Below are positions 25,957-35,646 of a stretch of 56,714 nt of DNA, one piece after another (positions within the stretch are counted from its first letter, which is position 1; every line of letters begins with the position of its first letter). The translations under genes were made by a program, and so were the position numbers. Under the pieces are notes generated by a model. The model ran no database searches. It saw only the letters and a program-made list of their open reading frames with translations, and was not told where the DNA came from. The stretch comes from Rhodopseudomonas infernalis (GTDB lineage Bacteria; Pseudomonadota; Alphaproteobacteria; Rhizobiales; Xanthobacteraceae): contig NZ_JAJNAL010000033.1 of the NCBI RefSeq assembly GCF_022271405.1, positions 1-56,714 of the forward strand, read 5' to 3'.

Positions 25957-27117
25957 ATGACCGACATGGAAAGCCCACGCTTCCTCAGCCGCTCGGATCT
26001 GATCGGTCTCGCCGCGCTTGCCCTGCTGCTGGTCGTCATCCTGCCGCTGTCGCTGGACGTCTTCCGCCTCAACCTCGTGGCGAAGTACCTGACCTACGCG
26101 TTCGTCGCGCTCGGTCTGGTGCTGTGCTGGGGCTTCGGCGGCATCCTCAGCCTCGGGCAGGGCGTGTTCTTCGGCCTCGGCGGCTACGGCATGGCGATGT
26201 ATCTCAAGCTGGAGGCCTCCAGCGTCGCGAACACCAAGATCCAGTCCACTCCGGGCATCCCGGATTTCATGGACTGGAATCAGATCACCCAGCTGCCGTT
26301 CTTCTGGCAGCCGTTCCACAGCCTGACGCTGACGATCCTCGCCATCCTGATCATCCCGGCCTTCTTCGCCTATCTGATCGGCGCGGCGATGTTCAAGCGG
26401 CGCGTCGGCGGCGTGTATTTCGCGATCATCACCCAGGCGATCGCCGCGATCCTGACCATCCTGATCATCGGCCAGCAGGGCTACACCGGCGGCATCAACG
26501 GCATCACAGATCTGCGCACGCTGAAGGGCTGGGACATCCGTCCCGACCACGCCAAGGTGGTGCTGTACTTCGTCGAGGTCGCGTTCCTGTTCGGCTGCAT
26601 CCTGCTGGCGCTATTCGTGCGGCACTCCAAGCTCGGTCGCATCCTGGTGGCGATGCGCGAGAAGGAGGACCGGGTGCGGTTCTCCGGCTACAGCGTCGCC
26701 AATTTCAAGATCTTCGCGTTCTGCCTCGCGGCGATGTTCGCGGCGATCGGCGGCGCGATGTTCACCCTCAACGTCGGCTTCATGTCGCCGTCCTTCGTCG
26801 GCATCGTGCCGTCGATCGAGATGGTGATCTACACCGCGGTCGGCGGCCGGCTGTCGATCTTCGGCGCGATCTACGGAACGCTGCTGGTCAATTTCGCCAA
26901 GACCAGCCTGTCGGAATCCTTCCCGCAGCTCTGGCTGTTCGGCCTCGGCGCGCTGTTCATCGCGGTGGTGCTGATCTTCCCGAACGGACTCGCCGGGATC
27001 TGGCGCGATTACGTCCAGCCGCTGATCGACAGACTGATCAGCAAGCGCAAGCCCGGATCGGATCACACCAGCGGCAAGTCGTTCGGCAGGGTCGCCGACG
27101 GCGCCCCTGCGGAATAG
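25957..27117 (+). CDS. urtC: Urea/amide ABC transporter permease UrtC
   Basis: A 386-residue LivM-type permease that pairs with UrtB to form the membrane channel. Hydrophobic helices run through most of the protein. Signature stretches are CWGFGGILSLGQGVFFGLGGYGMAMYL and TQAIAAILTILIIGQQGYTGGINGITD, then FPNGLAGIWRDYVQP. The C-terminal 40 residues are polar. The start may be 25957 or the ATG at 25966. urtD follows after 10 bases. Confidence 0.9.
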   Translation: MTDMESPRFLSRSDLIGLAALALLLVVILPLSLDVFRLNLVAKYLTYAFVALGLVLCWGFGGILSLGQGVFFGLGGYGMAMYLKLEASSVANTKIQSTPGIPDFMDWNQITQLPFFWQPFHSLTLTILAILIIPAFFAYLIGAAMFKRRVGGVYFAIITQAIAAILTILIIGQQGYTGGINGITDLRTLKGWDIRPDHAKVVLYFVEVAFLFGCILLALFVRHSKLGRILVAMREKEDRVRFSGYSVANFKIFAFCLAAMFAAIGGAMFTLNVGFMSPSFVGIVPSIEMVIYTAVGGRLSIFGAIYGTLLVNFAKTSLSESFPQLWLFGLGALFIAVVLIFPNGLAGIWRDYVQPLIDRLISKRKPGSDHTSGKSFGRVADGAPAE

Positions 27118-27127
27118 GGAGGCAACC

Positions 27128-27883
<756 letters not shown>

Positions 27884-27922
27884 GCATGCTGTTCGTTCGT
27901 CAACTGCAAAGCAACGCGACGT

Positions 27923-28064
27923 CACCTCTCCCCGCGTGCGGGGAGAGGTCGGCACGCATCGTCAGATGCGGGCCGGGTGAGGGAGCGTCTCCTCGAGGCC
28001 GAGCCTCTGCGACTCGCGGCGACGCCCCCTCACCCCGACCCTCTCCCCGCGCGCGGGGAGAGGG
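27923..28064. repeat. Paired CTCTCCCCGC palindromes between urtD and urtE
   Basis: Two hairpins, CCTCTCCCCGC/GCGGGGAGAGG near 27925-27948 and CCCTCTCCCCGC/GCGGGGAGAGGG at 28039-28064, bracket a segment reading GGTGAGGG...CCCCTCACC. This composite repeat of the local CCCTCTCCC family interrupts the transporter operon. Confidence 0.8.
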
Positions 28065-28096
28065 AGCCTATCGCAACGGGTAAGGAGAGCACGATC

Positions 28097-28786
28097 ATGC
28101 TTGCTATCAACGATCTGCATGTCGCCTACGGCCAGAGCGAGGTGCTGCACGGGCTCAACATCAATGTCGCGCCGAACGAGATCGTCGCGATCATGGGCCG
28201 CAACGGCATGGGCAAGACCACGCTGATGAAATCGCTGATGGGCATCATCCCGCAGCGCTCGGGTTCGATCTCGATGGAAGGTGCCGAGCTCGGCGGGCTG
28301 AAGAGCTACGAGCGCGTCGCCAAGGGCCTCGCCTACGTGCCGCAGGGCCGCATGATCTTCTCGACCATGACGGTGAAGGAGAACATCGAGACCGGGCTCG
28401 TCGTCTCCGGCGAGAAGGATGTGCCGGGCGATCTCTACGAATTGTTTCCGGTGCTGCTCGAAATGAAGAGCCGGCGCGGCGGCAATCTGTCCGGCGGCCA
28501 GCAGCAACAGCTCGCGATCGCCCGCGCGCTCGCCACCAAGCCGAAAGTGCTGCTGCTCGACGAGCCGACCGAGGGCATCCAGCCGTCCATCATCAAGGAG
28601 ATGGGGCGAACGCTGAAGCGAATCCGCGACACCAAGGGGCTGTCGATCATCGTCTCCGAGCAGGTGCTGAGCTTCGCGCTCGACGTCGCCGACCGCGTGC
28701 TGGTGATCGAGAACGGCGAGATCGTCCGCGACGATCCGCGCGCCAGCGTCGATGAGGCGCAGGTCGCCAAATATCTGTCCGTCTGA
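28097..28786 (+). CDS. urtE: Urea/amide ABC transporter ATPase UrtE
   Basis: A 229-residue LivF-like nucleotide-binding subunit. Walker A is GRNGMGKTT, the signature LSGGQQQQLAIARAL, Walker B LLLLDEPTEGIQPS, and the switch region SIIVSEQVLSFAL. A strong ribosome site AAGGAGAG (28082-28089) supports ATG 28097. The frame extends upstream through the repeat and is rejected there. fmdA begins 46 bases downstream. Confidence 0.92.
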   Translation: MLAINDLHVAYGQSEVLHGLNINVAPNEIVAIMGRNGMGKTTLMKSLMGIIPQRSGSISMEGAELGGLKSYERVAKGLAYVPQGRMIFSTMTVKENIETGLVVSGEKDVPGDLYELFPVLLEMKSRRGGNLSGGQQQQLAIARALATKPKVLLLDEPTEGIQPSIIKEMGRTLKRIRDTKGLSIIVSEQVLSFALDVADRVLVIENGEIVRDDPRASVDEAQVAKYLSV

Positions 28787-28831
28787 GTCTGTTTCTCTAA
28801 CTAAGTCCACTGGTTCAAAAGGGAGCTTCCG

Positions 28832-30061
28832 ATGCCAGAGACATTGATCAAGGTCGATCTCACGCAGTCCGCTTACGACAACGAGATGGTCCACAACCGC
28901 TGGCACCCGGACATCCCGATGGCCGCGTGGGTCAATCCCGGCGATGACTTCATCGTCGAGACCTACGACTGGACCGGCGGCTTCATCAAGAACAACGACA
29001 GCGCCGACGACGTCCGCGACATCGATTTGTCGATCGTGCACTTCCTGTCGGGGCCGATCGGCGTCAAGGGCGCGGAGCCTGGCGATCTGCTCGTGGTCGA
29101 CCTGCTCGATGTCGGCCCGATGAAGGAGAGCCTGTGGGGCTTCAACGGCTTCTTCTCCAAGCAGAACGGCGGCGGCTTCCTCACCGATCACTTCCCGCTG
29201 GCGCAGAAGTCGATCTGGGACTTCAAGGGTATGTACACCTCGTCGCGCCACATCCCGGGCGTGAACTTCGCCGGCCTGATCCATCCCGGCCTGATCGGCT
29301 GTCTGCCCGATCCGAAGCTGCTGGCGACCTGGAACGAGCGCGAGACCGGCCTGATCGCCACCAACCCGACCCGCGTGCCCGGCCTCGCCAACCCGCCGTT
29401 CGGCCCGACCGCCCACATGGGCAAGCTGACCGGCGATGCGAAAGCCAAGGCCGGTGCCGAGGGCGCCCGCACCGTGCCGCCGCGCGAACACGGCGGCAAT
29501 TGCGACATCAAGGATCTGTCGCGCGGTTCGAAGATCTACTTCCCGGTCTACGTGCCGGGCGGCGGTCTTTCCATGGGCGATCTGCACTTCAGCCAGGGCG
29601 ACGGCGAAATCACCTTCTGCGGCGCCATCGAGATGGCCGGCTGGCTGCACATCAAGGTCGACATCATCAAGGACGGCGTCTCGAAATACGGCATCAAGAA
29701 CCCGATCTTCAAGCCGTCGCCGGTGACGCCGAACTACAAGGACTATCTGATCTTCGAGGGCATCTCGGTCGACGAGCAGGGCAAGCAGCATTATCTCGAC
29801 GTCACCGTCGCGTATCGCCAGGCCTGCCTCAACGCCATCGAGTATCTGAAGAAGTTCGGCTACTCGGGCGCCCAGGCCTATTCGATCCTCGGCACCGCGC
29901 CGGTGCAGGGCCACATCTCCGGCGTCGTCGACGTCCCCAACGCCTGCGCCACGCTATGGCTGCCGACCGAGATCTTCGACTTCGACATGATGCCGAGCTC
30001 GGCCGGCCCGGTGAAACACATCAAGGGCGACATCCAGATGCCGATCTCGCAGGACAAGTAA
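28832..30061 (+). CDS. fmdA: Formamidase
   Basis: FmdA hydrolyses formamide to formate and ammonia, or short amides in the wider acetamidase/formamidase family. The 409-residue length is as expected. Characteristic stretches are FIVETYDWTGG, PPREHGGNCDIKDLSRGSKIYFPVY (metal-binding region), GDGEITFCGAIEMAG and DVPNACATLWLPTEIFDFDMMP. It directly follows the ABC transporter in the same direction, with GGGAG before the ATG, so uptake and hydrolysis are one pathway that delivers ammonium. Formate is the second product. Confidence 0.94.
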   Translation: MPETLIKVDLTQSAYDNEMVHNRWHPDIPMAAWVNPGDDFIVETYDWTGGFIKNNDSADDVRDIDLSIVHFLSGPIGVKGAEPGDLLVVDLLDVGPMKESLWGFNGFFSKQNGGGFLTDHFPLAQKSIWDFKGMYTSSRHIPGVNFAGLIHPGLIGCLPDPKLLATWNERETGLIATNPTRVPGLANPPFGPTAHMGKLTGDAKAKAGAEGARTVPPREHGGNCDIKDLSRGSKIYFPVYVPGGGLSMGDLHFSQGDGEITFCGAIEMAGWLHIKVDIIKDGVSKYGIKNPIFKPSPVTPNYKDYLIFEGISVDEQGKQHYLDVTVAYRQACLNAIEYLKKFGYSGAQAYSILGTAPVQGHISGVVDVPNACATLWLPTEIFDFDMMPSSAGPVKHIKGDIQMPISQDK

Positions 30062-30089
30062 CAGCGTTCGAGTCCGAGCGACCCCCCAA

Positions 30090-30172
30090 CGTCATTGCGA
30101 GGAGCGAAGCGACGAAGCAATCCAGAAGCCCAGTGCTCGGCGCTGGATTGCTTCGCTTCGCTCGCAATGACG
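30090..30172. repeat. Intergenic palindrome, CGTCATTGCGAG family
   Basis: Outer arms CGTCATTGCGAG and CTCGCAATGACG, with inner AGCGAAGCGACGAAGCAATCC and GGATTGCTTCGCTTCGCT-type arms. A second copy lies at 30647-30765. It separates fmdA from fmdB. Confidence 0.85.
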
Positions 30173-30290
30173 GGGAGAGGTCTTCAATCGGACTCTCAGA
30201 CTTCCCTGCGCGAAGGGAGCGGGACGGTGTGTATTTTCCGCCCCGCTCCCAGCGCAAGGAACCCAATCGTCTGCGCAAGGGAAAACGACG

Positions 30291-30635
30291 ATGCCAGTCT
30301 ATGAATACATGTGCGACGCCTGCGGGCCGTTCACCGATCTGCGGCCGATGGCTGAATACGAAGCGCCGCAGCCGTGCCCGGTGTGCGAGACCACCTCGCC
30401 GCGGGTGATCCTCACTGCGCCGAACTTCTCCTGCATGCCGGCGGCGCAGCGGAGTGCGCACGCCACCAACGAGAAGAGCCGCCACGCGCCGATGAGCGTC
30501 GGCGAGTACAAGGCCAAGCACGCCCCGGGCTGCGGCTGCTGCTCCGGCCTGAAGAAGCCCGCGCGCCTGCAGACCCGCACCAAGAGCGGCGCCAAGGGCT
30601 TTCCGACGGCAAGGCCGTGGATGATCAGCCACTGA
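30291..30635 (+). CDS. fmdB: FmdB-family zinc ribbon protein
   Basis: A 114-residue protein with an FmdB zinc ribbon: C8 and C11 in YMCDACG, C29 and C32 in PCPVC. It has a second Cys-rich patch (PGCGCCSGLKK) and a basic tail. In Methylophilus, fmdB accompanies the formamidase genes and was suggested to be regulatory. The molecular role is still not established. It follows fmdA in the same direction, separated by a palindromic repeat, so it may have its own transcription start. Confidence 0.88.
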   Translation: MPVYEYMCDACGPFTDLRPMAEYEAPQPCPVCETTSPRVILTAPNFSCMPAAQRSAHATNEKSRHAPMSVGEYKAKHAPGCGCCSGLKKPARLQTRTKSGAKGFPTARPWMISH

Positions 30636-30646
30636 CGCGTTCTCTC

Positions 30647-30765
30647 CGTCATTGCGAGCGAAGCGAAGCAATCCAGAAGCGCCGAACGCTGCGCTAAATT
30701 GCTTCGTCGCGGAGCCTGTACTCGGACGACGCGAAGCGTCGATCCGGGTGCTCCTCGCAATGACG
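30647..30765. repeat. Intergenic palindrome, CGTCATTGCGAG family (with insert)
   Basis: Same outer arms as 30090-30172 (CGTCATTGCGAG, CTCGCAATGACG), but the right side carries an extra stretch with GCGAAGC/GCTTCGTCGC pieces. It lies between the convergent fmdB and cobS genes. Confidence 0.8.
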
Positions 30766-30785
30766 GGGAGAGGCTTTCGGATCAA

Positions 30786-31580
30786 CTACGCAGCCAGCAC
30801 CGCGGCCACGCCCAGCAGAAACCCGATCTCGAACATCTGCTCCACCGCGCCGAGCACGTCGCCGGTGTAGCCGCCGAGCAGGCGCTTTGCCCACCTCGTC
30901 ATCAGCGCGGCCAGCGCGGCGCCGCCGCCGAGCCCTGCGATCAGAGCCACCGGCGACACCAGCAGCAGCGGCAGCGATGCGAGCGCGACGGTGATCAGCA
31001 CCAGCACGAACTCGTCCTTGCGCATCGGCGCGTCGGCGTAGCTCACCTTCATGCCGCTGATATTGCCGGCATAGGATAGTTTCCGGGTGACGAATCCCGG
31101 CGTCGCCCGTGCCGCGGCGTGGCAGGCGACCAAAGCGGCGAGTGCGGCCCATAGCGGCAGCTGCGCCAGCGCGGTGGCACGCAGCGCGACGTCGAGGCCG
31201 AGCGCCAGCCCGCCATAGGTGCCGAGCCGGCTGTCCTTCATGATCTCCAGTCGCCGCTCGACCGACCAGCCGCCGCCGAAACTGTCGAAGGTGTCTGCTA
31301 GGCCGTCCTCGTGCATCGCGCCCGTCACCATCACCGAGGCGGCGACGGCGAGCAGAGCCGCGACGCCGGGGCCGAACAGCGAATTGCCGAGCACCAGCAC
31401 CATCGCCGAGATCACGCCGATGCCGACACCGACGACCGGGAAGAATGTCATGGCGCGCGTCAGCCAGTCCGGCTCCGGCGCACGCTCCGAATTCGGCACT
31501 GGCAGGATGGTGAGGAAGCGGATCGCGTCGAGCAATTGTGCGAGACTGGGCGTCGGCCGGGTCGGGGTGTCGTCGGACAT
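30786..31580 (-). CDS. cobS: Adenosylcobinamide-GDP ribazoletransferase (cobalamin synthase)
   Basis: CobS joins adenosylcobinamide-GDP and alpha-ribazole in the last steps of coenzyme B12 synthesis, in the inner membrane. The 264-residue polytopic protein has the family signature MHEDGLADTFDSFGGG (H90, E91, D92) and KDSRLGTYG. N-terminal RFLTILPVP and C-terminal GGYTGDVLGAVEQMFE stretches are also typical. The start at 31580 gives usual length. No other cobalamin gene is present, so the gene is isolated here. I looked for a cobalamin riboswitch upstream and do not find a convincing one. Confidence 0.93.
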   Translation of the reverse strand: MSDDTPTRPTPSLAQLLDAIRFLTILPVPNSERAPEPDWLTRAMTFFPVVGVGIGVISAMVLVLGNSLFGPGVAALLAVAASVMVTGAMHEDGLADTFDSFGGGWSVERRLEIMKDSRLGTYGGLALGLDVALRATALAQLPLWAALAALVACHAAARATPGFVTRKLSYAGNISGMKVSYADAPMRKDEFVLVLITVALASLPLLLVSPVALIAGLGGGAALAALMTRWAKRLLGGYTGDVLGAVEQMFEIGFLLGVAAVLAA

Positions 31581-31749
31581 GGCGGTCCTTTGCGGGGAGC
31601 GCCTTACTGCGCGCCGCCTCGGGCCTCGGTCAACTGCGACCTTGGACGTCGGTCCCGCAGGCTTGCGGGTTGATCGCCGCAATGGAACCTTGAGCTGGCA
31701 TAAATCGAAAGCGAGGGCTGATGGCAAACTCCAGCGGAAAGGCTCGATG

Positions 31750-31766
31750 TGATATCTGAAATATCA
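31750..31766. promoter_or_regulatory. Inverted repeat upstream of the hyf/Ehr operon
   Basis: TGATATctgaaATATCA is a perfect six-base inverted repeat with five-base spacer, 250 bases before the operon and 170 before cobS. The rest of 31581-32015 holds a small hairpin CCCGCA-ggct-TGCGGG (31654-31669) but no gene or clear promoter. The binding factor is unknown. Confidence 0.35.
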
Positions 31767-32015
31767 TTTATGCGGATCAAAAATAGATGATTGATAGACG
31801 TGCTGCAATTCGGATAATGAGAGATCGTCATACGCCTGGCTCCGCGAGCGAGGCGGCGCTGCGCGTTGCCGCTCACGCGAGTGCAGCGCTGGGAATGGAA
31901 TTGAGGTCGACCCCGATGCGCATGGGGCGAGATCGCAGATGATGGCTCGGCCGCAGGATCGCATACAGACGTCCCTCGCGCGCCGAATCTGGCGCGCCGC
32001 GGGAGTGCGCGGTTG

Positions 32016-34034
32016 ATGAGTGCCCTTGCGGTTCAGCTCTGGTGCGTGACCGCGCTGCTGGCGCTCGCGGTGGTTGCCGTCGCGCTCAGCCGCAGCCCAC
32101 GGTTCGCCACGGTCGTGATCTATTCCGCGACGTTGCTGTGCTGCGCGGTCGCCACCGGCAGTGCGCTGAGCTGGCTGCTGCTGCACGCGAACGTCGCCGC
32201 CGAGCGCGTCCTGCCGATCGGGCTGCCGTGGCTCGGCGCGCATCTGCGGCTCGACGCACTCGCCGCGTTCTTCCTCGTCGTGGTCAATCTCGGCGGCACG
32301 CTCGCCAGCCTGTACGCGCTCGGCTATGGCCGCCACGAGCACGCGCCGCATCGCGTACTGCCGTTCTATCCGGCGTTCCTCGCCGGCATGAACATGGTGG
32401 TGCTCGCCGCCGATGCGTTCTCCTATCTGTTGAGCTGGGAGTTCATGTCGCTGGCGTCGTGGGCGCTGGTGATGGCGCATCACCGCGACCCCGCCAATCG
32501 CCGCGCCGGCTATGTGTATCTGCTGATGGCGAGTTTCGGCACGCTGATGCTGCTGCTCGCGTTCGGGCTGCTCGCCGGCACCGCGGGCGCTTACGATTTC
32601 GCCACCATCCGCATCGCGCCGCATGCGCCCTGGGTGGCGACGCTGGTGCTGCTGTTGATGCTGCTCGGCGCCGGCTCCAAGGCCGGCTTAGTGCCGCTGC
32701 ATGTCTGGCTGCCGCTGGCGCATCCGGCGGCGCCGAGCCACGTCTCGGCGCTGATGAGCGGCGTGATGACCAAGGTGGCGATCTACGGCTTCATCCGCGT
32801 GGTGTTCGATCTTCTCGGCACGCCGGACTGGTCGACCTCCGGCGTGGTGCTGGCGTTCGGCGGCGTCACCGCGGCGGTCGGCATTCTTTATGCGCTGATG
32901 GAAAGCGACCTGAAGCGGCTGCTGGCCTATTCGACGATCGAGAACGTCGGCGTGGTGTTCGTCAGCCTCGGCCTCGCGCTGGCGTTTCAGGCCAATGACG
33001 AGAAGTTGCCGGCGGCGCTGGCGTTCACGGCGGCGCTGTTTCACGTCTTCAACCACTCGCTGTTCAAGAGCCTGTTGTTCTTCGGCGCCGGCGCCGTGCT
33101 GAGCGCGACCGGCGAGCGCGACATGGACCGGCTCGGCGGGCTGATCCACCGCATGCCGGTGACCAGCGCGGTGTTTCTTGCCGGCAGCATCGCGATCTCG
33201 GCGCTGCCGCCATTCAACGGCTTCGTCTCCGAGTGGCTAATTTTCCAGGCGGTGCTGCAGAGCCCGGAGCTGCCGCAATGGGGCCTGAAGATTCTGGTGC
33301 CCGCAGTCGGCGCGCTGATGGCGCTCGCGGCGGCGCTGGCGGCGGCCTGTTTCGTCAAGGCTTACGGCGTCACCTTCCTCGGTCGGCCGCGCGGCGAAGC
33401 GCCGAGGCAGGCGCACGAGGTCGATCGCTTCTCGCTGTCGGCGATGATCATCCTCGCCGTGCTGTGCCTTGCCGCCGGCGTGTTGCCCGGCTTCGTGATG
33501 GACGCGCTGGCGCCGATCGCAGCCGACATTCTCGGCGGCCGTCTTCCGGCGCAGACGCCGCTGGCGTGGCTGTCGATCGTGCCGATCACCGAGAGCCGCG
33601 GCTCGTATAATGGGCTCCTGGTCGCGGTGTTCATCGCAGTGTCGGCATCGCTGGCCTTCGTGGCGATCCGGCTGGTCTCGTCCGGCGCGGTGCGCCGCGG
33701 GCCGGCCTGGGGCTGCGGCTTCACCGAGCCGGCACCGCTCGCGCAATATTCCGCGGCCGGTTTCGCGCAGCCGATCCGCCGGGTGTTCGGCACGCTGATC
33801 TTCCGCGCCCGCGACCACGTCACAATGCCGCCGCCCGGCGACGTCGCACCGGCGCGGCTGCGGATCGAACTGCACGATCAGGTGTGGGAACGGATCTACG
33901 CGCCGCTCGCGAACGGCATCGTCGGCACGGCCGTTCGGCTGAACCGGCTGCAGCTCCTCACCATCCGGGGCTATCTCAGCCTGGTGTTCGCCACCCTCGT
34001 CACGCTGCTGTTGGTGCTCGCGATATGGATGTGA
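32016..34034 (+). CDS. hyfB: Hydrogenase-4/Ehr antiporter-like subunit (HyfB type)
   Basis: A 672-residue polytopic membrane protein of the NuoL/M/N (Mrp antiporter-like) superfamily, probably an ion-translocating subunit. The conserved region includes LLSWEFMSLASWALVMAHH, SKAGLVPLHVWLPLAHPAAPSHVSALMSG and FNHSLFKSLLFFGAGAV, followed by AISALPPFNGFVSEWL. I chose ATG 32016, with GGGAG at 32001-32005. A TTG at 32013 would add one residue. Its stop overlaps the start of the next gene by 10 bases. It is the first gene of a six-gene operon encoding a complex-I-like enzyme whose large subunit lacks the nickel site. The symbol follows homology, not proven function. Confidence 0.88.
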   Translation: MSALAVQLWCVTALLALAVVAVALSRSPRFATVVIYSATLLCCAVATGSALSWLLLHANVAAERVLPIGLPWLGAHLRLDALAAFFLVVVNLGGTLASLYALGYGRHEHAPHRVLPFYPAFLAGMNMVVLAADAFSYLLSWEFMSLASWALVMAHHRDPANRRAGYVYLLMASFGTLMLLLAFGLLAGTAGAYDFATIRIAPHAPWVATLVLLLMLLGAGSKAGLVPLHVWLPLAHPAAPSHVSALMSGVMTKVAIYGFIRVVFDLLGTPDWSTSGVVLAFGGVTAAVGILYALMESDLKRLLAYSTIENVGVVFVSLGLALAFQANDEKLPAALAFTAALFHVFNHSLFKSLLFFGAGAVLSATGERDMDRLGGLIHRMPVTSAVFLAGSIAISALPPFNGFVSEWLIFQAVLQSPELPQWGLKILVPAVGALMALAAALAAACFVKAYGVTFLGRPRGEAPRQAHEVDRFSLSAMIILAVLCLAAGVLPGFVMDALAPIAADILGGRLPAQTPLAWLSIVPITESRGSYNGLLVAVFIAVSASLAFVAIRLVSSGAVRRGPAWGCGFTEPAPLAQYSAAGFAQPIRRVFGTLIFRARDHVTMPPPGDVAPARLRIELHDQVWERIYAPLANGIVGTAVRLNRLQLLTIRGYLSLVFATLVTLLLVLAIWM

Positions 34035-34981
34035 TCACCGACATTGCCGTGCAGGGCGTGCAGATGCTGCTGGTGTTCCTGCTGGCGCCGCTGCTCACCG
34101 GCTTCATCCGCAAGATCAAGGCGCGGCTGCAGCGCCGCCGCGGCCCGTCGCTGCTGCAGCCCTATCGCGATCTGATCCGGCTGCTGCGCAAGGAAGTCGT
34201 GCTGGCCGACAACGCCTCATGGCTGTTCCGCGCCGTGCCCTACGTCACCTTCGCGGCGATCTGGGTCGCGGCCGCGCTGGTGCCGACCTTCGCCACCGGG
34301 CTGCTATTCAACTGGACCGCCGATCTGATCGTCATCGTCGCGCTGCTCGGCACCGCGCGGTTCTTTCTCGCGCTCGCCGGCATGGATATCGGCACCTCGT
34401 TCGGCGGCATCGGCTCGTCGCGCGAAGTGATGATCGCGGCGCTCGCCGAGCCGGCAATGCTGATGATCGTGTTCTGCGTCGCGCTGGTGGCCGGCTCGAC
34501 GCATCTGTCGACCGTCGCCGACTACATCGCCTCCACCGCGGTCGGCCTGCGCGTCTCGCTCGGGCTCGCCATGATCGCGCTGGTGATGGTGGCGCTCGCC
34601 GAGAACGCCCGCATCCCCATCGACAATCCCTCGACCCATCTCGAGCTCACCATGGTGCACGAGGCGATGATCCTGGAATATTCCGGCCGGCATCTGGCGC
34701 TGATCGAATTCGGCGCGCAGCTCAAGCTGCTGCTCTATGTCTCGCTGATCGTCTGCCTGTTCTATCCCTGGGGCATCGGCATCTTCGGCGCCGGCCTCGC
34801 GGCCTACGTGGCCGGCGCCGCGTTGTATCTGCTCAAGATCACCATCGCAGGCTTCCTGCTGGCGGTGTTCGAAACCGCCACCGCCAAGATGCGGGTGTTC
34901 CGCGTGCCGCAGTTCCTCGGCGCGGCGCTGATGCTCGGCCTGCTAGGCACGCTTCTCCTCTTTGTGTCGAAGGGGCTGTAG
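34025..34981 (+). CDS. hyfC: NuoH/HyfC-type membrane subunit
   Basis: A 318-residue respiratory complex I subunit 1 family protein that links the hydrophilic module to the membrane arm. Typical segments are RLQRRRGPSLLQPYRDLIRLLRK and ALAENARIPIDNPSTHLELTMVHEAMILEYSG, the acidic loop equivalent to that of NuoH near the quinone region. About eight helices are visible. The start lies inside the end of hyfB (10-base overlap) and the next gene begins 2 bases after its stop, so translation is coupled. Confidence 0.9.
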   Translation: MDVITDIAVQGVQMLLVFLLAPLLTGFIRKIKARLQRRRGPSLLQPYRDLIRLLRKEVVLADNASWLFRAVPYVTFAAIWVAAALVPTFATGLLFNWTADLIVIVALLGTARFFLALAGMDIGTSFGGIGSSREVMIAALAEPAMLMIVFCVALVAGSTHLSTVADYIASTAVGLRVSLGLAMIALVMVALAENARIPIDNPSTHLELTMVHEAMILEYSGRHLALIEFGAQLKLLLYVSLIVCLFYPWGIGIFGAGLAAYVAGAALYLLKITIAGFLLAVFETATAKMRVFRVPQFLGAALMLGLLGTLLLFVSKGL

Positions 34982-34983
34982 CG

Positions 34984-35646
34984 ATGCACGGGCTCGCTTT
35001 CGACATCTCGCATTCGCTGGCCGGCGGCCTGGTGCTGGTTTCGTTCATGATGCTGTATCAGGACCGGTTGACGTCGCTGCTCAACGTGTTCGCGCTGCAC
35101 GCGATCATGCTGTCGGCGGCGGTGGCGTGGCAGGCGCTGATCCAGGACGCGCCGCATCTCTACGTTACCGCGGCGATCGCGCTGTTGTTCAAGGCGATCA
35201 TCATTCCGGTGGCGCTGCGCCGGATCGTCTACAGGCTCGGAATCCATCGCGACATCGAGACCGTGGTGGGCATCGGCCCGACCATGCTGGCCGGCATGGG
35301 GCTGGTGGCATTGTCGCTGGCCTTGATGCTGCGCGTCACCGCCGATGCCGATGCGCTGGCGCGCGAAGATCTCGCCTTCGCGCTGTCCGTGGTGCTGCTC
35401 GGCCTGCTGTTCATGGTGACGCGGCGCAACGCCGTCAGCCAGGTGGTCGGCTTCATGTCGCTGGAGAACGGGCTGATCCTCGCCGCCGCCGGCGCCAAGG
35501 GCATGCCGCTGGTGGTCGAGATCAGCGTCGCGTTCTCGGTGCTGATCGCCTTCATCGTGATCGGCATCGTGCTGTTCCGGATCCGCGAACGCTTCGACTC
35601 GGTCGATGTCTCGCAGCTCGACGTCTCGCGCGGAGAGCGGACATGA
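34984..35646 (+). CDS. hyfE: HyfE-type membrane subunit
   Basis: A 220-residue hydrophobic protein of the hydrogenase-4 subunit E family (NuoK-like C-terminal region). It has about six helices. The segment RRNAVSQVVGFMSLENGLILAAAG carries the conserved NuoK-like glutamate, and the polar tail reads RIRERFDSVDVSQLD. ATG 34984 follows the hyfC stop by 2 bases, and its stop overlaps hyfF as ATGA. It is probably part of the proton- or ion-conducting arm. Confidence 0.85.
   Translation: MHGLAFDISHSLAGGLVLVSFMMLYQDRLTSLLNVFALHAIMLSAAVAWQALIQDAPHLYVTAAIALLFKAIIIPVALRRIVYRLGIHRDIETVVGIGPTMLAGMGLVALSLALMLRVTADADALAREDLAFALSVVLLGLLFMVTRRNAVSQVVGFMSLENGLILAAAGAKGMPLVVEISVAFSVLIAFIVIGIVLFRIRERFDSVDVSQLDVSRGERT

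Noticed and set aside
31581-31670. Possible cobalamin riboswitch before cobS
   Set aside because: The minus strand has an ACCCGCAAGCC stretch like the 3' end of such riboswitches, but it is explained by a simple six-base hairpin. The 5' core elements of the class are not found upstream.
31671-31683. TTGATCGCCGCAA as a second FixK box
   Set aside because: The spacing between half sites is wrong by one base for TTGA-N6-xCAA.
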